DNA from: Atherinomorus stipes
Taxonomy: Eukaryota > Chordata > Actinopteri > Atheriniformes > Atherinidae
Assembly: GCA_023101725.1 (NCBI GenBank)
Contig: JALJCO010013744.1
Coordinates: forward strand, 620,001 to 684,000
DNA length: 64,000 nt
Reading direction: 5' to 3'
Of the stretch, positions 11,616-26,600 are shown piece by piece. A program made the translations under genes and the position numbers. The stretch's first letter is position 1. Every line of letters begins with the position of its first letter. A model generated the notes under the pieces. That model had not been told where the DNA came from. It worked only from the letters and a program-made list of their open reading frames with translations, and ran no database searches.

Positions 11616-14600
11616 GTGAGGAGACCCCGTCAGTCAGCCCCAAAGTTTGGAGCGCACAACTTTTGGTCGCGTTGTTTGCGCTGACTTTCAGCTCTGATGC
11701 GGAGCTTAAGCGAGCTTTTATTACTAGATGGGGACATATTAATCCATGTTATATTTCCAGAAGGTATGGAGGCTTTATGTGTGCTGCAAACTGAGTTTAA
11801 TCTGATTAATTACTTTCAAACAAATCCGCTGCATTCAGTCAGAAATGTATTCTTTTTGTAACCTGACAGCAATTTCTGTTGTTTTTCTTATCTACAGAAC
11901 TTGATCCAAAGTTCCTCCTCGTCTCGCAGTTTGTAACTGAATTAATGGGCTGAAGTTGCAGGTCTGCGTGCAGATAGTCACTAGGGGGAGGCATGCTGTT
12001 GTTGAGCCTGATAAAGATGCAGCTGTTAATTGATGAAGCCATAATGTCAGAAGGGGGAAGATTAATCAGATCTTGCTGTGTTGAGTTCAAATGACTTTGC
12101 ACGTGAGCCCACTTTTCTGGGCTGGCATGTGGAGGGAGGTGTAAGGATTCAGAAAAAGAGGTCTTATGATTTATTTGGGCTTTGTTGTTCTGTTAGCCTG
12201 TAGTAAGAAAATACTCTGTGAATGAGATACTTGAAACTGTCTTTTCTGCATGATGGTGGTGAGTTTGTTTGCAGATTTGCTTGGTGTGCATGTCTGAGTT
12301 GTTCATCACTGGCTGTGGTTGAACAGCTGTTCATAAAGAGCAGGGAATGGTTCTGTGAGGGGCAGTCGCCATATGGCTGAGCCGATCACCACTTCGCCTC
12401 CTTTCATCAATATCACAGAGCTCTGGCTGGGAAATTTACAGGATGTTTAAACTGAGGACAAATAATCACTGCCTGTAACTTTACAGTAAAAGTTATGACT
12501 CATTGTGGTGAAAGATTTTATGACATGTGGCAGTTTTTCACCTGACTGTATGATCTTTTATGGCTCTCTCCAAGATTTTCCAATTCCCCAATCAAAGAAA
12601 AAAAAAAACTGGTGCATGTGTGTGTGTTTGCACACTTACCAATAGTTTTCCCTTTTGATTATTAAACCCTGTCTGACAATGTTGTCATCATTCAAACTTT
12701 TAAAGCCTATTAGCATATGTTTATCATTATCTGCTGACAGGTCTATTTTTAGGGTATTAGTTTAACTATGCACAGCTTCTATCTGTCTCATCAAGAGCAA
12801 ACATAAAAGAAAGGTATATATCTTCCTCAGCTATCCTAGAGGCAGGGTGCTTCATACAGTAAGCAGTTAGACTCACATTTTTCAAGTACAGCCTCACAGA
12901 AAGAAGCTCTGGGATTGAGTGCCACATTAGAGGTGAGAGGAGAAGGGCATGCTCTGCCTCAGTATTGCTTGTTGCAATCACTTCAGAATGAAATGAACCT
13001 GAAATGTGTTATAGTTGGATGTTTTTTTTTATGTTGAGGCTTCAATATGGTCTTGATGTCAAACTCATGTTCTTTATTTTGTCTCACAAACTCTTCAACT
13101 TGAAGATGGAAAGGCCATATGTGGACTTGTCTGCTGTTTTCTGAGGTTTGAAGTCACCATAATTGGGGCAACAGGCTTTCTCTTTGAAGATCAATTGCAA
13201 TCTAAAATTGTCAGATTTATCTTTGGTCTTTCCTAACCTTTCAGCATCCCCACCCTCAAGTAAATTTGTCTCAGTACAATAAAAGTGTTAAAAAGAAAGA
13301 CACCAGTAAGTCTGATGCAAGCATGATGTGAGCCCTTGCTTCCCATTATTGTGATCAGAAGGAAAGATTGAGGGAGAGTGGATTGGAGACCTGCCAGCGC
13401 AGAAGTCATTGTCATTTTAGGCGGGGAGAGGATATAATTTACGCAGCAGCTGCACTTATGGAGCTTCAAGATTTTTACCCCGAGCCCTTTTCTACCATCT
13501 TCCTGTCACGCTCTGTCTCTGGTTTGAATTATGGGGATTTCAAAACATTTATCACACCGCTACAGAAATTATTTTAAAAAGACGTCTTGGTGTTGCAATG
13601 CTGCTGATGCTGAAATGAACTTTGAGTCATTGACTGATTCATCTCCTCATAATTTCCTTGTTTTTGTTGTAGCATAATTAACCTTTGAAAATATTCCCAG
13701 TAAGAAAAAAAAAAAAGCCTCACATGAAAGTAGTGAATCATCTTTTTTAAGTTGAACTTAAGAGCCAAATGATCTTTGGCTTACTCTTGGGTACACAGTG
13801 TTGATATTTCTTTTAGCTAATGTTTTCTGTACGCATACCTCCGCTTGATCAGATCATCCCAGAAATCTGACTCTCAACTCTGGGTATTACTGGAGTTGTC
13901 CACTTATAGAGGTTGAGTTGTTCTAGCCAACAATAGTCCCCTATCCTCAATGTTGATCTCACGATTCAACCTCAGGACCCTGAGGAGCAGATCCATGGTG
14001 TTTGTCCTTAAATATCTTGTTCTATCAGTTGGAGAGCAGCTCGGATGAGAGAGGAATGCTGCTGCTGCTGCTGCTCCCTGTGGGAAGGTCTCCACCGTAA
14101 AGTCCAAATAAATAGGGAGTCCGATGCTTCATTCATCACTGGCACGGCGTAGAGCAGCCCGCTGGGCATTTGGATGCTTGGTCGCTCAGTTTCTCATCAT
14201 GCTAAAGCACCAACGCCCCTAATCTAACTAGAGCTGAGAGATGAGCTATTTCAGCAGCAGGAATCTGCAGCAAAGACAAATATGTGTCTAAGCTGGTGTT
14301 AGACAGTTGATAAGAACCATATCTGGTGTTTTTGTTTTTATATTTCTAATCCCTCTTTAAAAACTATGCCCAGCTTTAAGCTATAGGCTAATTGCAGGTT
14401 CACTTATTTAATTGATTGCTGTTAAAGTGGATAGACTCTCTCTCTCTCTCTCTCTGCTCTTAGCAGTTTTTCTTCAGATAAATATCTTTTCATCCAGTTA
14501 ATAAGTTGCTACACTGTAATTTCAAGAACTTTAGGGGATTGTTCAACTTTTCATTTCAATAAAAGATAGGCCATTTGTAAAAGAAAAGAAAAAAAAAAGT

Positions 14601-17600
14601 TTTCTACCATCACACAAAAAAGTTAAACAAACATATTTTGTTGGTTAAACTCATAAGCAGCAACGTCATCTGAAAAATGGAGTTTTGATAGAAGATAAGA
14701 AACTAGACCCATGGGAATATAAATGTTGGTGGTTTTATAGCTAGAAGGGACCAAGGGGCAAAATCCGCTGGAGAACAGTGACCCTACTTCTGGGCTGCTC
14801 AAAAGGTGTAATTCTTTCTTCATGCGCTGGGGGCTGACTTCAAAACAGAGCAAATCCTCATAGACTCCCATGTTAGGAGTCAACTTCACAGCAGAAATAA
14901 ACATGTTTACAGCCTGGTTCAAAGAATCATTTTAGGTTTAATAAGTAAAGTTTACCTTCATGTCAACTGTGAAAGGGTGGGGTTTTTTTTTATAACTCAC
15001 CCATGCAGAAGTTGTTTAATATTCAAATTAGCCGGCCTGCTGGCCAGTGGCTATCAATTAGCTCCTTATTTGCTCTCAGTAAGGTCTCAGTCTGCAGCAG
15101 AGTAGCAAAATGGTGGTTTTTAGCAGCTAACAAGAAGTCCAAACATGCTAGCCCACCGCTTAGGAGGCTAATCTTCGTTAGCTCTTGTTAGTTTCAAGTT
15201 TGCTCAGTTAGCGTTTAGCCCAGAGCACGTTGGTTGTCAATCATTTGCCCTGAGGCTGCGCTTTGCCCATTTTAGTATCTTCCACGAGTGACGAAACACG
15301 TGACACGGCAAGATGGCAACGGTGGGAAAAGTCTAACTGGCTTCACTTTTCCCTATTCAGACGTGACCGGATACTACGTCCATTTTTTTTAGTCTTTGGA
15401 AATAAGCAGCAACGTCATCTGAAAAATGGAGTTTTGATAGAAGATAAGAAAGTAGAACCATGGGAATGTAAATATTGGTGGTTTTAAAGTTAGAAGGCAC
15501 CCAGGAGAAGAGGAGTGGGGGAGGGAGGGGGGTTGCCAGCAAGATGGCCTGAAAGGTTGAGTGGCAGAATTACCCTGATATCTAAAGAGACAAGGCTAAA
15601 GGCTGATTGGCTCAGTGGAATCAGGCAAATAGATTAATGGATGAGGAAATTGAGGATGGGATTATTTTGACAGTGGGGGAAAGTGGAAGTGACAAAGGTA
15701 ATAGAGCTGGAGGAATAGCCCAGATTCACCGCAAGAGGAAGAGATGGAGGGAGGGAGAGCCAATCTTCCTTATTAAATACACATTTAAGCTTCTTTCTGC
15801 AAAGCAATGATGCTGACATTTATTGTTTAAAGGGAAATGTCACATTTTAAAAAATGGATGAATTATAATGAAATTTCATTGTTAAGATGAATTGTATTAG
15901 TGTTTGTGATCCTTTTTGTTAAATTCTAGCCATAAAAAGAGAAACAAAAACACATTACTCGCTCCTGCCGGATTTTGTACTGATTGCTTACATAGTAAAA
16001 TAAATGGTAAACTATGCTGTATGTAAGCTGTAGCTGTTGTCCAGGTGCATCACTGGATTTTTGTGCACAACTGTGAGGATCAGCTTTGCAGATGCACATT
16101 TAACTAGCCGATTGGCAGCAGTGTCCTAAATGTGTGGAACAACCAATGACTGACTTGTAAAAGACAGCCTTAGCAGATGTGTAGTCAAAGAGGAAATGCC
16201 AAAACCTCTGTTTGGAGGGGTAAAGTATCCCTTATCTTTTGGGATCAAGGAACAGTGGTCCTGAGCCTTTCAAGTAGGGATATGGGGGCCATTTGTTTAA
16301 AAGGTGGCTGGTACCGCTTGGTTCCCCAAAGAAAAGGGGCACAAACCCTACATGCAAGAATGAGGAACAGATGTGTAGGGCCACATTTGTGACCACAAAT
16401 GGGTCACATTTGGCCCAAATGTGGTCACTTTAAGCTTCAAAAGAACAGAGATGGTGATGTTAACTTATTATTCAATGGGTTAACAAATAGCGGATGCTGC
16501 ATCCACTTTTCATACAGTCTATGGCTTACAGCATGCTTCTTTCTTTTGTTATCCTTTTGTTGCTTGTTCCTATATCAGATTAACTCTGCTGAGGTCATGC
16601 TGTTTCTGGTTGCAGCTGACTTCTTTTTCACTTACTCGTATCTTTGAGCTGTTGATTGTGAAATTCTGTGCAATCTACAGAAACAGCAACTATAAATCAC
16701 ATTTATAAAAATACAAGTAACAGTCGCTATCATACCCACACAACATGAAGAAACTGTTTCTTCAGTGATCTGACCAAGAGATGACGATGATGATGTTGTG
16801 GTGTATGTCACAGTTTTTTCCTCCAGATTAAGCTGAACTTAATATGTCAGCTTGGACATGATTTATATGTCCGATGTTTTGGTGCTTGTTTCAGGATGTC
16901 GGTGCACTCACTTCCTGCTCATCTGCTTCCTTCGGCATGTTGTCCTCTTTTTATTTCTTTTTTTGTCAATAAGCAACCTTAAGATTCGTGGGTTTTTTAG
17001 TGAGTGTCCTTCTAATTATGTTGCCTGCTTTTTTTCACTTTGTATTAGGAAAGTTTGGACAATGTTGTAATAATCCAGCAACCCTTTATCTATAATCCTA
17101 CAATAACCTTTTTGGGGTTATTACTGTATGATCAGTGTTCTGGGGATTGTGGATGCAGAGGCAATATTGTCACCATGCAACAGTGGGTTGTTTCAAACTC
17201 ACATTTTCACTAATGCAGTTTGCCTCTTTTGTCTTTAATAAAGACTATTTTCCAGCACACAACCAGTAATTTCCCAAATGTGATTTCTCAGTTCTCTTTG
17301 GACGATTAATGGACCACTTGAGTACTGTGGGACAATTTGGTTTGCTGTAAACCATGTGGGTAAGACGGATAACACCAGTGCAGTTATGTGCACATGTCTC
17401 AGTAATAAAGACTTACACAAACCCTTATACTTGACTCGGCCTGGCTGATGCTGATATCAGCTTTTGTATATACTCACTGCCCCTGAGACTTCCTGTACAG
17501 CTGCAGGAGAATACCAAACAGAACACTTACAGTATGCCTTCGGCCTGCACACATTTTTGGTTCCTGATAGTGTCAACATTTTGATCAAAACCTTGTTGGT

Positions 17601-20600
17601 TGTTTCATTTTCTGGATTTGAGATATAAGCTGGCAAATTCTTGTCTGCTGTTAAAATTCTTAAACCCACATAAAATCAGCATAATTAAGTCACATTAACC
17701 TACAGTATGCATGTTAATTAACAAAAAATAGGGTTTGGCTTCCCTGCATGTGCAACTCTCAAGCTGTCCGCCCCTACAGGTCATGTCTTTGACTTTGAGC
17801 CCATACATACCTCTCCACAACCAGAGGGTGCTGGGATGGAGCAGAAACAGTTTAGAAAAACAATGTTTTAAGAATTTAGTCACGCACAATTCTCCAAAAT
17901 ACTCAGTTCATGTAGAGATCCAGACCTGGCAAACTGAGGTAAAATAACAGTCAGATTTCCCAGAACTGGTTCAAATGACTAGAGCAGGGGACGCGGGGGA
18001 CGCTGCTCCTGGTTGTTCTTTGGAAAAGGTTGATGTGTGCATTGTTAAGCGGGTGAGAGGATTGCACCCTTAGATGTTACACCCACTGATTTTGTATACT
18101 TAACACTTAGGATGCATTCACAAAGCTTTTTTGATTCGAATCAGAGTCCGTTTCGTTTAGGGGAGTTGTGAACGCGCAAATGGACTCTGATCCAGAACAA
18201 ACACCCGGACTCGGTCCGCCTGCAAACGCAGGTCTCGGTCCGATTCAAGTGAACCAAAGACAGGAAGTGGACTACAAATTGCATTTGCATTGTGGGTCAA
18301 ACATTGGACAATGCTACGACAACAAACACACGTGAGGGACTGCAGTACTTATAAAGATGGCTCGTGGTCAGACGTGGAGTTACGAGGAAGTAAAAGCTTT
18401 TATCGATATTTGATCCGATGAAAGCAGACCCAGCTCCTCGTACTAAAATAATGTCGCTTTGTGGAGGAAACAGAAGTTGTGAGAACCTTCTTGTTCGTGC
18501 GTCTTGTCCTCGCCTACAGTGAATCTGAGAGCAGCGCCACCTGAAATTCTCATTCTTTGCCCGTTTGGCTCGTTTTGCAATGGTGCAACGTGAACGCGAT
18601 CTCGGTCCGGAAGACCACCCCCGCTTCCAACCGAACCGAGTCCCCAAACGGACCGAGACCCGTGGGCTATGCTTTCTGAATGCGCCCTAAGTCTGTGACA
18701 ACAGATCTCTTAAAATTGTCCTCTAATTTGACCAAATATGGTAAAGAATAAGTGTTTTTGTGCAATTATTCCTTGTTATTATGACTAAAACTTCAACGTG
18801 GAGGAATTCAAAGTCCACACATTCATGATATCATTTTCCTACTGTGCAAACATATTAGCTGCAGAGGGTCCCTGCTTTATGTTCTTTACATTCTTATAAC
18901 AGTCTCCCATATCTGGAACAAAGGGAAAATTTAACCTATTGATTTTTCTTGACTTCTGCTCTTTTTGTCCTTTTAATCATGCCAAAGTTCCATATTGCAG
19001 TCAGCACAAAGACTGTTTTAATGATGCTTTGGCAGCTGAGTACTTGAACTATGGCTCCCTAGGTGTAAAACCCTTCCCATTAAGAGGTGGGAGTATGCAC
19101 AATTGTACATATGAGTGCTTTTACCATGCTGCTATTAGGTTAAAAGTAATAATTAGAACTCCTACACATTTTCTGCTCTGCTTAAAACTTTGCAAACCTG
19201 CAAAACAGGTCAAGAAACCAATTAGACTACTTTTTTCTTTCAGTGACTGCATTTTTGCAGTGATTACATGACAATTTGGACAAATCTAAACCAATGAGAA
19301 GACATTAATTGCTGGGTTGGGTGCTGATAGACTCAGGAAGTATTGCCTGATCTCTGCCCATGATGGGAAACTTAATCTTGGGATTAAGACACTCTTCTCT
19401 ACTTCTCTTGAACAATCGTCATTTAGAATATTGACCAGTTTAAGTCAAGCCTCCATTCTAATTACTTTTAAGCAGTTTTAGTTTTGTGACTTGGAGGTGA
19501 GGGAAGCACATAAGTGGTCACTTGTACCTATTCCCGTACTTTGGAGGTCACTTTAGGTTCATGGGAAAGAGTCCATTGGCAAAGCCTGAGGAAATTGCCA
19601 GCTTTCCTCCCTTTAGGCATTCAGTACTATAATAGCTGACCCGGCACTCCCTACTTTGCCCCTGTTTTCTGCAGCATCTTAAGCTGCCGCGGTGATTTAG
19701 CTCAGTGGGAGATCTGACACGGCAGCGAAGACTTGTTTATGGCCTACATCTTCGGGGGTTAAGTAACAAGCACAGCACTGGGGCGCGTCAAGTTTTGGCT
19801 TCCAAACAGTCGCAGCTTGAGTCTAAGGAGTGTGCAACCAATTAAAGAAAGGCTGGATGGTGCAAACTTTTGGCACTATGGTGCTTTGTATTTTGTATTT
19901 TCCAAATACATTTATAAAAAGTTATTTTAGACATTTCCCAACAGAAATGTCAGTGCCAGAAACTTAAACAGAACATTACCAGAATATTTTGGGTCCCCTC
20001 CTTAGCAGGAAGCAATTTCTCAGTTATGAGAATGATGACAAGCAAAAAGAAGGGCAGCCGCAGAGGAAGAGCCCGAGCTGTCCGGTGTGCCTGTGAGGCA
20101 GGTACAGGAAGGTTTAGTCAGGGACAGAGGTTTTAAACATAGGAAGCTGGCCCAGATGGCTTATTGCTGCATCCTTAATTTTGCACCCCTCCTCTAGCAG
20201 GATGTTGGAGAGGCCTGTCCCCCTTTAATGGAGGAGAGGACAGGGACGTGGTGGATGTCATCCACCTCTGTGGCAACAATGAAATCAAAGCTGTGCTGCC
20301 AGTCAGACCGTCGCCTGGCTTTGGCCTGGCCTTGTGTCCACACGACAGAGGAAGTGGATTCTTTTTTTTTTTTGAGAGCGAGAGTATTTTAGAGCCTGAG
20401 GCGAGCTGACTCCACATGTAAAGAGCAGGTCTGCTCCATGGCCCTTTCTGGCCTCCCATCCCTCACAGATATATGGAGCTATTTCAGAGAGCTGCAGCCT
20501 TGGCCTTTTTTTTTTTTTTTTACAGATTCTGCGTGGCTGTAGAAACTGTCTATATCTGATGTTGCAAACTCGTCTTTAATCTTAACCCCCTGGAAAATTC

Positions 20601-23600
20601 ATTTATTACATTTGCTGTGTCATTTAAGTCTGTTTAACCCTTTGCGATTCTTTTAAAACTGCAAACAACAGCGGGAAACAACCCAAATGGCTTTATAGTA
20701 TTTAACCCCAGAGCAGCAGCAACAATCATCCCAACTCCTTTATGTGTGAAACCCTGCGTCTTTATTTTTGAACTCCCCAGTCGCATCCTCTCTGCCAAGC
20801 CAGGACTCTGAGAAAAGCCTTATTTGTTTATACAAGGTTCCTCTTTTCCTGTTCCCGTCATGTGACTGATCAGAGACAAAAACTACAGAGGAGCGAGGAA
20901 AACACTGATGGCAAATCTTCTTCACTGTCCATGAAAAAGGGAAGTGCGGGCAAAGAACATGATAAAGAAAACAGGAAATTTGCTTGCAATGAAAAACACT
21001 GTTCTGCCTTTCACACAAGATTTAATGTGCTGCATGTGGCGCCCGTGGAGAGAAAAGCTCTTCTCTTCATGCTGCACCGTTTTTGCCCACAGCTTCTGCC
21101 TGCCCTGTTCTTCGTAGAGAAGCTTTACATTTTTAACTGGCTTTAAGTGCCTAATGGCCTCTACTTTGAGCTCTTTTCACTTTGTGTCTGTGTGTATGAT
21201 TCATCTAGACAGCAGGTGTCCTCCATAGGCTAAAAAGTCCCATTTCAGGGCTGCTTAAATGTGACGAAATCATCAGAATGAGGCGTGAAGAGAGCTCAGC
21301 TAAAGGTGATGTGAATGCATATATGCAGATGCATGTAAGAGGGTTAGAGGTCTGCTGTAGTGTGTGCATCATCATCGTTCCACTGACTATCAATTTTACG
21401 CTACAATTTTCCCTTTATAATGTGAAAAAATCTACATTTCAGATGCTGTTAATGGCTTATCAATAAAGGATGACCCAATTCCCACTTGAGATAATGTTAA
21501 ATGTACATTTATTTAAAAATTAAACAAGATTATCATAATTATTTCATTCTAACCTTTTTCTTTATTTAAATTAACATAAAAAAGAAGGAAAATATCCTGA
21601 AGTAAAGTTTGTTGAGGTGGTTTTTAGGGGATTTTTCGCTCAACATTATCCTGTTTTACAGGCTATGATCTTTGCATATTTATTGATTTTCTTTGAATAC
21701 AGATTATGTGATATTTGCTTTTTAAGTGAATCCTATATTTTCTATATTTCTTCGATATTTACAAACTGTGACCAATTTACCTTTTATTAGTTGAAGAAAA
21801 GCTATTTTCATACAATTCTGCACCCTTTTTTCTGGAATAGTGAGGTTAAGATGAATCCTTTCAAAGTAAATTTGATTTATAAAGCGCTTTTCACAGAAAA
21901 AAAAATTCTCAAGGTACTGTACATAAAAGCAAAATAATGGTTCAACATAATCACACGATTATAATAGAAGAAAAGATATTTAGATAATAAAAACCCAGTC
22001 AATCAAAACCAGATCAACCAAAAGCTTTCCTAAATAAAAAAAAAGTCTCCAGCTGCTTTTTTAAGATTCACAGAGTCAACTGCATGAGGGACGGGGGTAG
22101 GTCAGGAGCTACAGTCCGGCCCCCCAGGTTTAAAACAGGTCTTTGAGACCTTCAAGAGACTTTGTCCTGAAGAGTGAAGGGTGCGCCTTGAGGTAGAGGG
22201 ACACAGCAGATTAAGAATATACTGGGGGGCCTGGCCATGCAACGCCCAGAACGTCAAAAAATAAAATTTTTCAATTAATTGGAAATTTTACTGGAAGGCA
22301 GTGAAGATGGTAAAAGGATCCATTTTAACCTCATTTACTCAATATCAGCACTGTTTAAATGTTCATTTATACTGTCTGATGCTGATTTTGACGATGAGGA
22401 TGCAGGAAATGGCTCCTCTATCATATTGCACACTTGGGGCTGTGCAGTCGAACAGAGTCTGAACAATTTACCTAAAGATTTGTTTGCAGTTTTTCTTTAC
22501 TTTTCTTGCAATTTATGATCATCAGTTTTAATGCAATCTCACAACAGGTCATCATATATATGTAGCAATTTTGCAATTTTCTGGCTGAGCCAGAAGGCAA
22601 AGCTCGCGATTTACCGGTCAGTCTACGTTCCTACACTCACCTGTGGTCATGAGCTGTGGGTAGCGACCAAAAGAATGAGATCATGGGTACAAGCGGCCGA
22701 AATTTGTTTCCTCCGCAGGGTTTTCCCTTAGCGATGGGGTGACAAGCTCGGTCCATCCGGGAAGGAATCAAAGTAGAGCTGCTGCTCCTCCTTATCTAGG
22801 GGGGCCAGATGAGGTGGCTCGGGGCACCTGGTCAGAATCCCTCCTGGACGCCTCCCTGGTGAGGTGTTCCATGCACGCCTCACATGGACGAAACCCTGGG
22901 GAAGACCCAGAACATGCTGGAGGGACTACTGTCCCTCCCTCGGCTGGCCTGGGAAGTCCATTTTCCTTCTTCAGTTCCGAGCTGCAGTGCAGCTTTCCTC
23001 TAGGGAATCTCCTCATTTCTGGATGATGCTTGTGAAGCTTTACAGCTGTCATTCCGATAGGACTGAATGGGAATGAGGGGTTGATGGGTGGGAATAAAAC
23101 CCATGTCCTGATCACTTCCAAGCCATGTCCTGTACAATCTTTTGCTTGCAATTTTTCCATTAATTCCTTTACTACTTTGCTCTACAATTAACTTGATTTT
23201 TTGGGATGCATGATGGTGGCCTCACAGCAACAAGGTCGCTAGTTTGAGCCTCGTCTAAGGAAGGGTTTAAACAGAGGCCTTTCTGTGTGGAGTTTGCTTG
23301 TTCTCCCCGTGTATGGGTGGTTTCTCTCTGGGTACTCCGGCTATCCTTCCACCATCTAAAGACGTGTACGTTAGATAAACAGGTCTTCCTTGTAAAAGAC
23401 ACTGCGCATCTCACTGGGGCTTACCTGTTTGAATAAAAGTGAAAAAGATTCAAAGTTAATAGAGAGGTTTAGATTACATGGTTGGAGTTAGACAACTGTT
23501 TATTTTTATGGCTTACATAGTTCAATGCATTATCCAACACAAAGTGACTGCCTATGCCAAAACTTTGACATTTTAAATCATATATTGTGAAACTATTGAG

Positions 23601-26600
23601 CTATTTCTGCAGAGTGCGGGCTGATAATTTGGAATGGACTGTTGCTTCATTTGCTGCAATTTCCTCATTCTTATTGCAAACTGAGAAAACAGACTTCCAG
23701 TAAACATGCTATTTTCTTTTTTTCCTTTCCATTTTTAAATTTTTTAAAAATTTCATAGAGTAAAGTTGCTCATTTTTTGGGATGAGATTTCAAGAGTCAG
23801 AGTATTAATTTTCATTACTTGGACTTTTTCATAGAACTCAAGAAGCTGTGACCCTAACAAGCTAATCAAGATCTGCCACTAAAAGTTAACTGAGACGTCA
23901 CGTTTTATTTTCGTTTCACTCAAAATTTGTGCAAACAAAAATAATCCATAAATCTTCCATCAAATGCTAATAACTTGTTCAACTTTGAGCCTGTTCTGAA
24001 TTCAGATTGTCTTCTTCTCACTGAACTGTGCACAGTATCAAAAGTTTGATTAAACTTTTGCATGCCAGTGTACAAATCCCCTGTATCTATGCAGAGCTGC
24101 TTTTGGCTGGATTTTTTCTTACTTTGTGAACCTTGTTTACAGCAGCAGGAGGATAAAACCCCACTGATGTGGCACACATTTTGCAGCAGTATAGGGGCTG
24201 CAGCAGCGGGAACAGCAAGAGATTGAGACTTGCATTTGTTGGGTTTATGGATTCCTACTGTTATTTAGAAACATGGGCCACAGAAGATTGTGCAGTTTTC
24301 CTTTTTACTACTTTGGAAGAATTTGTATATTTCATAGGATACAGCAGGAAGCAGGCAGGAAATGTGAGGACAGAAACAGATAACATGCAAGGAAAGCTGG
24401 ATTTTAACAGGGGCATTTGCATGCATCCTAGAACACACATGACTCTGCAGTTATCATCTAAAGTAAGCGCATGACAGGAAACCAAATGAACCTGCATCTG
24501 TGCCAGTCCAAAATATATTTTAACTTGAGTTAACATTTAGAATGATCAACTTCACAGGTTTGCTGGATTTTGCAGAACTTAACAGTTGCAAAACACTTGG
24601 ATGCAGCATCTGTTTTTGCACCTCTTGGACCCATCACGCCCAAATAAATGAAGATGTTTCTCTGGCATGCTGTTTACACTTCTTAGCAGACCAGTAGCCA
24701 GTTGCACATCTTTCCTTCCTGTCAGGCAGGTATGTGAGTTTGACACATCAAAGTGCAGGCTGACGCACAAGCTGAGTGGACGGCCTCAATTGTCCTTGAA
24801 ATATTCTGACTTCTGGCACTTAACTCACACTTGCCCCTTCCATCACTGCAGAGGTATGCACCCCGACAAAGTGTGTCTAATGCAACTGTCTCTATATGAT
24901 CTCCTTAACATGCTTGGCATGTTTGGGACAAACTGTTTGCCCTGCCTCCCCCTTATCTGGGAAACATTTTTTCCTATCAAAGCACATATCACTTCCTCTC
25001 TTTTAGTGATGTTCCAAGCAAATGTTTTTTGTTTTTTTTCGGTTCTTCGTGTTTGTTTGGCAGAGCGAGCCGGACCTGGCACAGGACGCACACATTACTC
25101 CCAGAGTGAGAAGGGCTTTTCACAACAACAAAGAGAAATCACATTTTCTCAAGAGCAGTGTCAAATTTGTACAAGGACATGCTCAGTGAGCTGTCTCTCT
25201 GATGTGACAGAGACATCAAATGACTGTCAATGAAGACGTCCTTTTAAAAAAAAAAAGTCAGAATTTAATTATTTTTGACAATCCCTAGTGATTATCATGT
25301 CAGATTCTGAGGAGGCATTGGGCTGAATCACAAGGTTTATGATGTCATTGGAGTCACTCTCATTTCACATAATGAAATTGAAGAAAATTAGAGACTCAAC
25401 GGTTCTTTGTCACTGCTGTTAATGCAGCATTTATGTCTGAAGTGTTTAACACGTCTAAATTGATGCGTTTATGTCCTGTTTAATTATACAATTAGCAGAG
25501 GGAGCAAATCAACTTGCTTCTGTATTGTTTCATCTTTGTAGGTTAAAGTGTGATGCTGCTTTTTGTTAGTTGAGGCTAATCTCCCGAAGCTGCTGCTTAT
25601 CTGTGCACCACCAGCTGGAATGCATGGGAAAAGAGGGAACCAAGCTCAAATATGTTTTTGGCTCACAGCCCGTGTTCACATTTGTTAGATGGTTGTCAAC
25701 AAGCCAATCACCACCCATTTGAGCTTTTCAAGGCCAAGGGATCATTGTGAATATATAGATGTGACTCTTGACTGATATGAAAAAAATAATTACAGCCAAA
25801 AAAAAAAAAAAAGTGGGCTACGTTGGTGATTTTGCATGTTTGACATGTCAAATAGCTTTTTCCTATTGCTAAGCATTCCCTGCATCAGTGGTTTCTAAAC
25901 TCAAGGCCCCTGCATGAGGGTTTCACTGCACAGAGGTGGTCAAAATTAGATTTGCGCAATAAAATTATATGCACTTGATGGATTATCATAAATCTGGTCC
26001 GGACGAAGCACCATGAACACTGCTGTTAGACTCAGGAACGTTTGACAAGTGCTTGTGTTTTATGGGTTTTTAGTGTATAAAATTGCTCTTGAAAGAGAAC
26101 ATTTTCAACTCAGTAAAAACATCTGAGTTGAGCCGATGTGTTTTCCATTACCTCACGAACACATTCATCCCTTACAATGAGAGAAACAACAGGGTGCAGG
26201 GTCCTGAATTAAACAGCATGCAGCCCAAAGGTGCTCTGAATGCGCAAAGAGTTGAAAAAATGTCAAATGTGGAGCCAAAAAAGTTCAGATGAAACAGTCC
26301 GATGGCAGTGTGTGTGTGTGTGTGTGTGTGTGTAAGTGAGTGTGTGTGTGCATCTTTACACATCAATTGACTCGATGCTGACATATATGAGTCATGGCTG
26401 ACAGCTCTTTACATTTCCAGCCTCGAGGACGTGGAGCACCTTGACTGTGAGGATGAGCTCATTCCTTCAAGCTGATTTAGATTTATTTATTTTTTTGATA
26501 ACACAATCTGTCTGATTCCTTTGATCATTTTTTCAAAGGTAACAGTGTTGCACCCCGACTGGTCAAACTCACAAATTCAGGGTTTTCTCTCTTTCAGCAA

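Noticed and set aside
19690..19760. Possible tRNA gene
   Set aside because: Only an A-box-like start is present; no T-arm or matching stem was found.
24667..25233. 188-codon open frame on the + strand in flt4 intron 1
   Set aside because: It has no recognisable domain, no conserved-looking start context and low-complexity Cys/Ser-rich composition; it fits chance in unique intron DNA.
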